DNA of 64,000 nt from Parus major. Lineage: Eukaryota; Chordata; Aves; Passeriformes; Paridae. Below are positions 61,791 to 64,000 of the stretch, in pieces. Location of the stretch: positions 39,633,265 to 39,697,264 of the forward strand of contig NC_031799.1 of the NCBI RefSeq assembly GCF_001522545.3, written 5' to 3'. The number at the start of each line of letters is the position of its first letter. Position 1 is the first letter of the stretch. Under the pieces are notes generated by a model. That model saw only the letters and a list, made by a program, of their open reading frames with translations, did not search any database and was not told where the DNA came from. The position numbers and the translations under genes were made by a program.

Positions 61791-62206
61791 GTAAACATTG
61801 CATTCTTTTTTATCATGATTTAAATCTCATTAGTTAAGCACATTAAGTTAAGCATGTTATCATAGATGTGTTACTGACCAGTGTTGCCATCATTTGTGGA
61901 AAATTCCAGATCAGAATTAAAATGTTTGAAACTTCTGTTTTCTAACATATTTCAATGCTTTATAACTTACCAGAAATATTTCAAGATTTTTCTCATATAA
62001 GTTGGTTTATCAGTTGCTCTCAGAGGGCTCTCAATAAGCAAATCTAAGCTCCTACTAAATTGTTACTTCATGAAAAGTAAGCAGTATTAAATAGACTGAT
62101 AAGAAGGTTGTAGGTTGTTTTCTTGCTCACCTTGTTATTAGCTGTACTAAGTATAGTAGTGCTTATAAACTTCATGATTATGGATTTCCTCTTTTCTCTT
62201 TCACAG
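61791..62206. other. AT-rich sequence without recognised features
   Basis: No repeat family or gene is recognised. Confidence 0.55.
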
Positions 62207-62545
62207 GAAGAAGCTTAAAATTCCTAGGAACTCTGAGTTTACAGGAGTAGAGAAACACAACCAGAATTTAGGTATTCATATGTGCATGTTTTCACTAGGT
62301 TGAAATTAAGATTGCAACTTCTGTTTCAATGGTAACCCAGTAGCCTCCTAAAAGAACATTTTTCAGGTTCCCCAGAATTTGTATATTTTACTGTCCCTTT
62401 TCTTAAGTGCTATATAACTACCAACATGAAGAAAAATTTACTTACTGCCTCTGCTACAGCCTTTCACTGGAGAGAAAGACAGGGACATTGTATTTATTTC
62501 AGTTAGAGCATATTTGTGACTGTAACAAAATAAAACTTACATGAC
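62207..62545 (+). other. Candidate terminal exon with polyA signal, plus strand
   Basis: The acceptor tract TTTCCTCTTTTCTCTTTCACAG directly before 62207 is one of the best in the window. One frame then stays open for about 31 codons (starting KKLKIPRNSEFTGVEKHNQ after one leading base) and stops near 62303. AATAAA follows at 62529-62534, so the layout would suit a last exon with a 3' UTR of about 240 bases. I do not recognise the peptide. A lncRNA exon or coincidence is equally possible. Confidence 0.25.
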
Positions 62546-64000
62546 TGAATAATTTTACTGCTGCCAGTAGGATTAGTTTCACCACAGTTCAATTAATTAT
62601 GCCAGTTTCACTCTTCTATTGCTACAAACTATTTGTCTAGCTTAAATTCCATGTTTGCTACTGGTGGACTTTTTATTAGGTCTATTTTATATATAGATAA
62701 ATAGACGGTCAGAGAGGATTAGTGATTTGCCTAAGGCTGAACAACTCTCACCACTATATAATTCAAAAATAAGAAAAATAAGAAAATATAAGAAAATATA
62801 TGTATCATTCTCTTCACTTGGAACAGTCACAGAGAGAAATCTCAAATTTCTGTAGCATTTTGAAAGTCCCGTGGACTCAGACAGATTGAAATGGAAAGAA
62901 AGAATAGTGGGGAAGGAAACACTCCCACATGATGAAGGAAAATTTACTATTTGATTAGGATTTAGGCTGTTTTCATATTGCTCTGAAAATCAAAACCAGA
63001 ATTCTATATGCTGTAATTATCATTCCTGCATTAGAATAGATTTTTTTTAATCAGATTTTCATAAATTATTCATTTAGATATTTTTGACCAAGTTCAATCA
63101 ATAAAGCTACTTTACTAAGACTGAGATTCAAATATCACAGTTCAGTAGGAATATTAGCAAAAGTTGACTCATTCTGGTTCCTTCCAAACTGCTTCAAAAT
63201 TCATATGTTCAACAACATTTGTCTAGAATATGATTATTTGCTTTTATTATCCCATTATTATTATGTTATAATTATCCATTAAATCACTCTTCTTCCTTTA
63301 GTAATGTCATTATTTAACTTAGAGGAATCTTCTTCGTGATTTATCATGATTGGAATCTTTTCTTGTAAATGCTGCTATCTTACTAGGTCTTCTCTCCTAC
63401 TCCAGATTCCCACCAAGCTTTACAATAATGGTTGTTTGAATTGTTTTGATTCCTTCAGACCTGAGGCTTCATGTCTGAATCAAAGGATAATTCAAAGTGA
63501 AAAGAATCCTAACAATAAACTGATCTTCAGTTTCTGCATGTGATCATCAAGTTATCTGTCATTCTTTACATGCAAAGTACTTATCTCTTCCATACCTCCT
63601 GCATTAAATTTGTATTTCTCAAAAATTCAGTATTTTGTCTACAGTTAATTCCCTCATTTCCTTTTCTTGTAATAAATTATGCTGACTATTTGTGCAAAGT
63701 GTGATCTCAGTTTACAGTCCATTTCCTTTTGACTTTCCATTTGTTACATATTATTCAATTAGACTGAATAAACTAATGTTCAATCTGACCAATTTCAGCA
63801 CCATTTCAGGACAACTGTAGAAGATTAAGACACTGCTAACCCAAATCATACCTTACCTGTAGTATGAGTAATTAATTTCACTTAAATCTGATGAGATGAT
63901 AAGCAAGGACTCTGATGAGAAATTTAACTTCTGATCCTCTCTTTGTCTCACTTGTCTTCTAGTAGATGTTTGCCTACATTAAGATGTGTTGCAAGACTTC
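62546..64000. other. AT-rich sequence without recognised features
   Basis: No repeat family or gene is recognised to the window end. Confidence 0.55.

Noticed and set aside
1..64000. CRISPR arrays, tRNA or rRNA genes, bacterial operons
   Set aside because: None seen. Tandem repeats here are simple microsatellites without spacers, and no cloverleaf-like or rRNA sequence was recognised.

Overview
This window looks like vertebrate, almost certainly avian, nuclear DNA. It is AT-rich and has no operon-like coding. It is strewn with 5'-truncated copies of CR1, the non-LTR retrotransposon (LINE) that dominates bird genomes, plus several LTRs of endogenous retroviruses and many short tandem repeats. 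The LTR types resemble ones I know from birds, perhaps songbirds, but the species call is inference. I recognise no intact protein-coding gene. The open frames present are short and are either chance or remnants of the CR1 reverse-transcriptase ORF2.

Layout. 1-1600: a long ERVL-like LTR on the plus strand with a second 293-bp LTR inserted inside it (6-bp target duplication TGCACT), then a primer-binding-like site and a scrap of leader. 3.8-4 kb: ATCT and TA repeats. 6.3-7.4 kb and 9.5-9.9 kb: plus-strand CR1 tails. 13.5-14 kb: a candidate minus-strand LTR. 17.2-17.4 kb: a hexamer array rich in AATAAA. 18.3-18.9 kb: minus-strand CR1. 23.9-25 kb: a probable minus-strand LTR with clustered palindromes. 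29.9-31.1 kb: a minus-strand CR1 split by a roughly 467-bp insertion. 32-33.1 kb: a G/T-rich candidate LTR block. 36.3 kb: a plus-strand CR1, followed by a perfect 17-bp hairpin. 41.4-42.6 kb: an old LTR in two parts. 46-48.9 kb: three plus-strand CR1 copies in a row. 53-54.6 kb: two CR1 fragments in opposite orientation, neither with a 3' tail. 61.6 kb: a short CR1 tail. The remainder is AT-rich sequence in which I see no gene.

A few places carry splice-site-like signals that could mark exons of a host gene or lncRNA. The best are a 57-nt in-frame candidate on the minus strand at 16654-16710, a 41-nt candidate at 39895-39935, and a possible terminal exon at 62207-62545. Acceptor and donor look-alikes arise often by chance in 64 kb of AT-rich DNA, so these are leads and not gene calls. 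The window fits an intergenic or deep-intronic stretch. I found no evidence of a novel multi-gene system. The most informative structures are the nested and interrupted retroelements.
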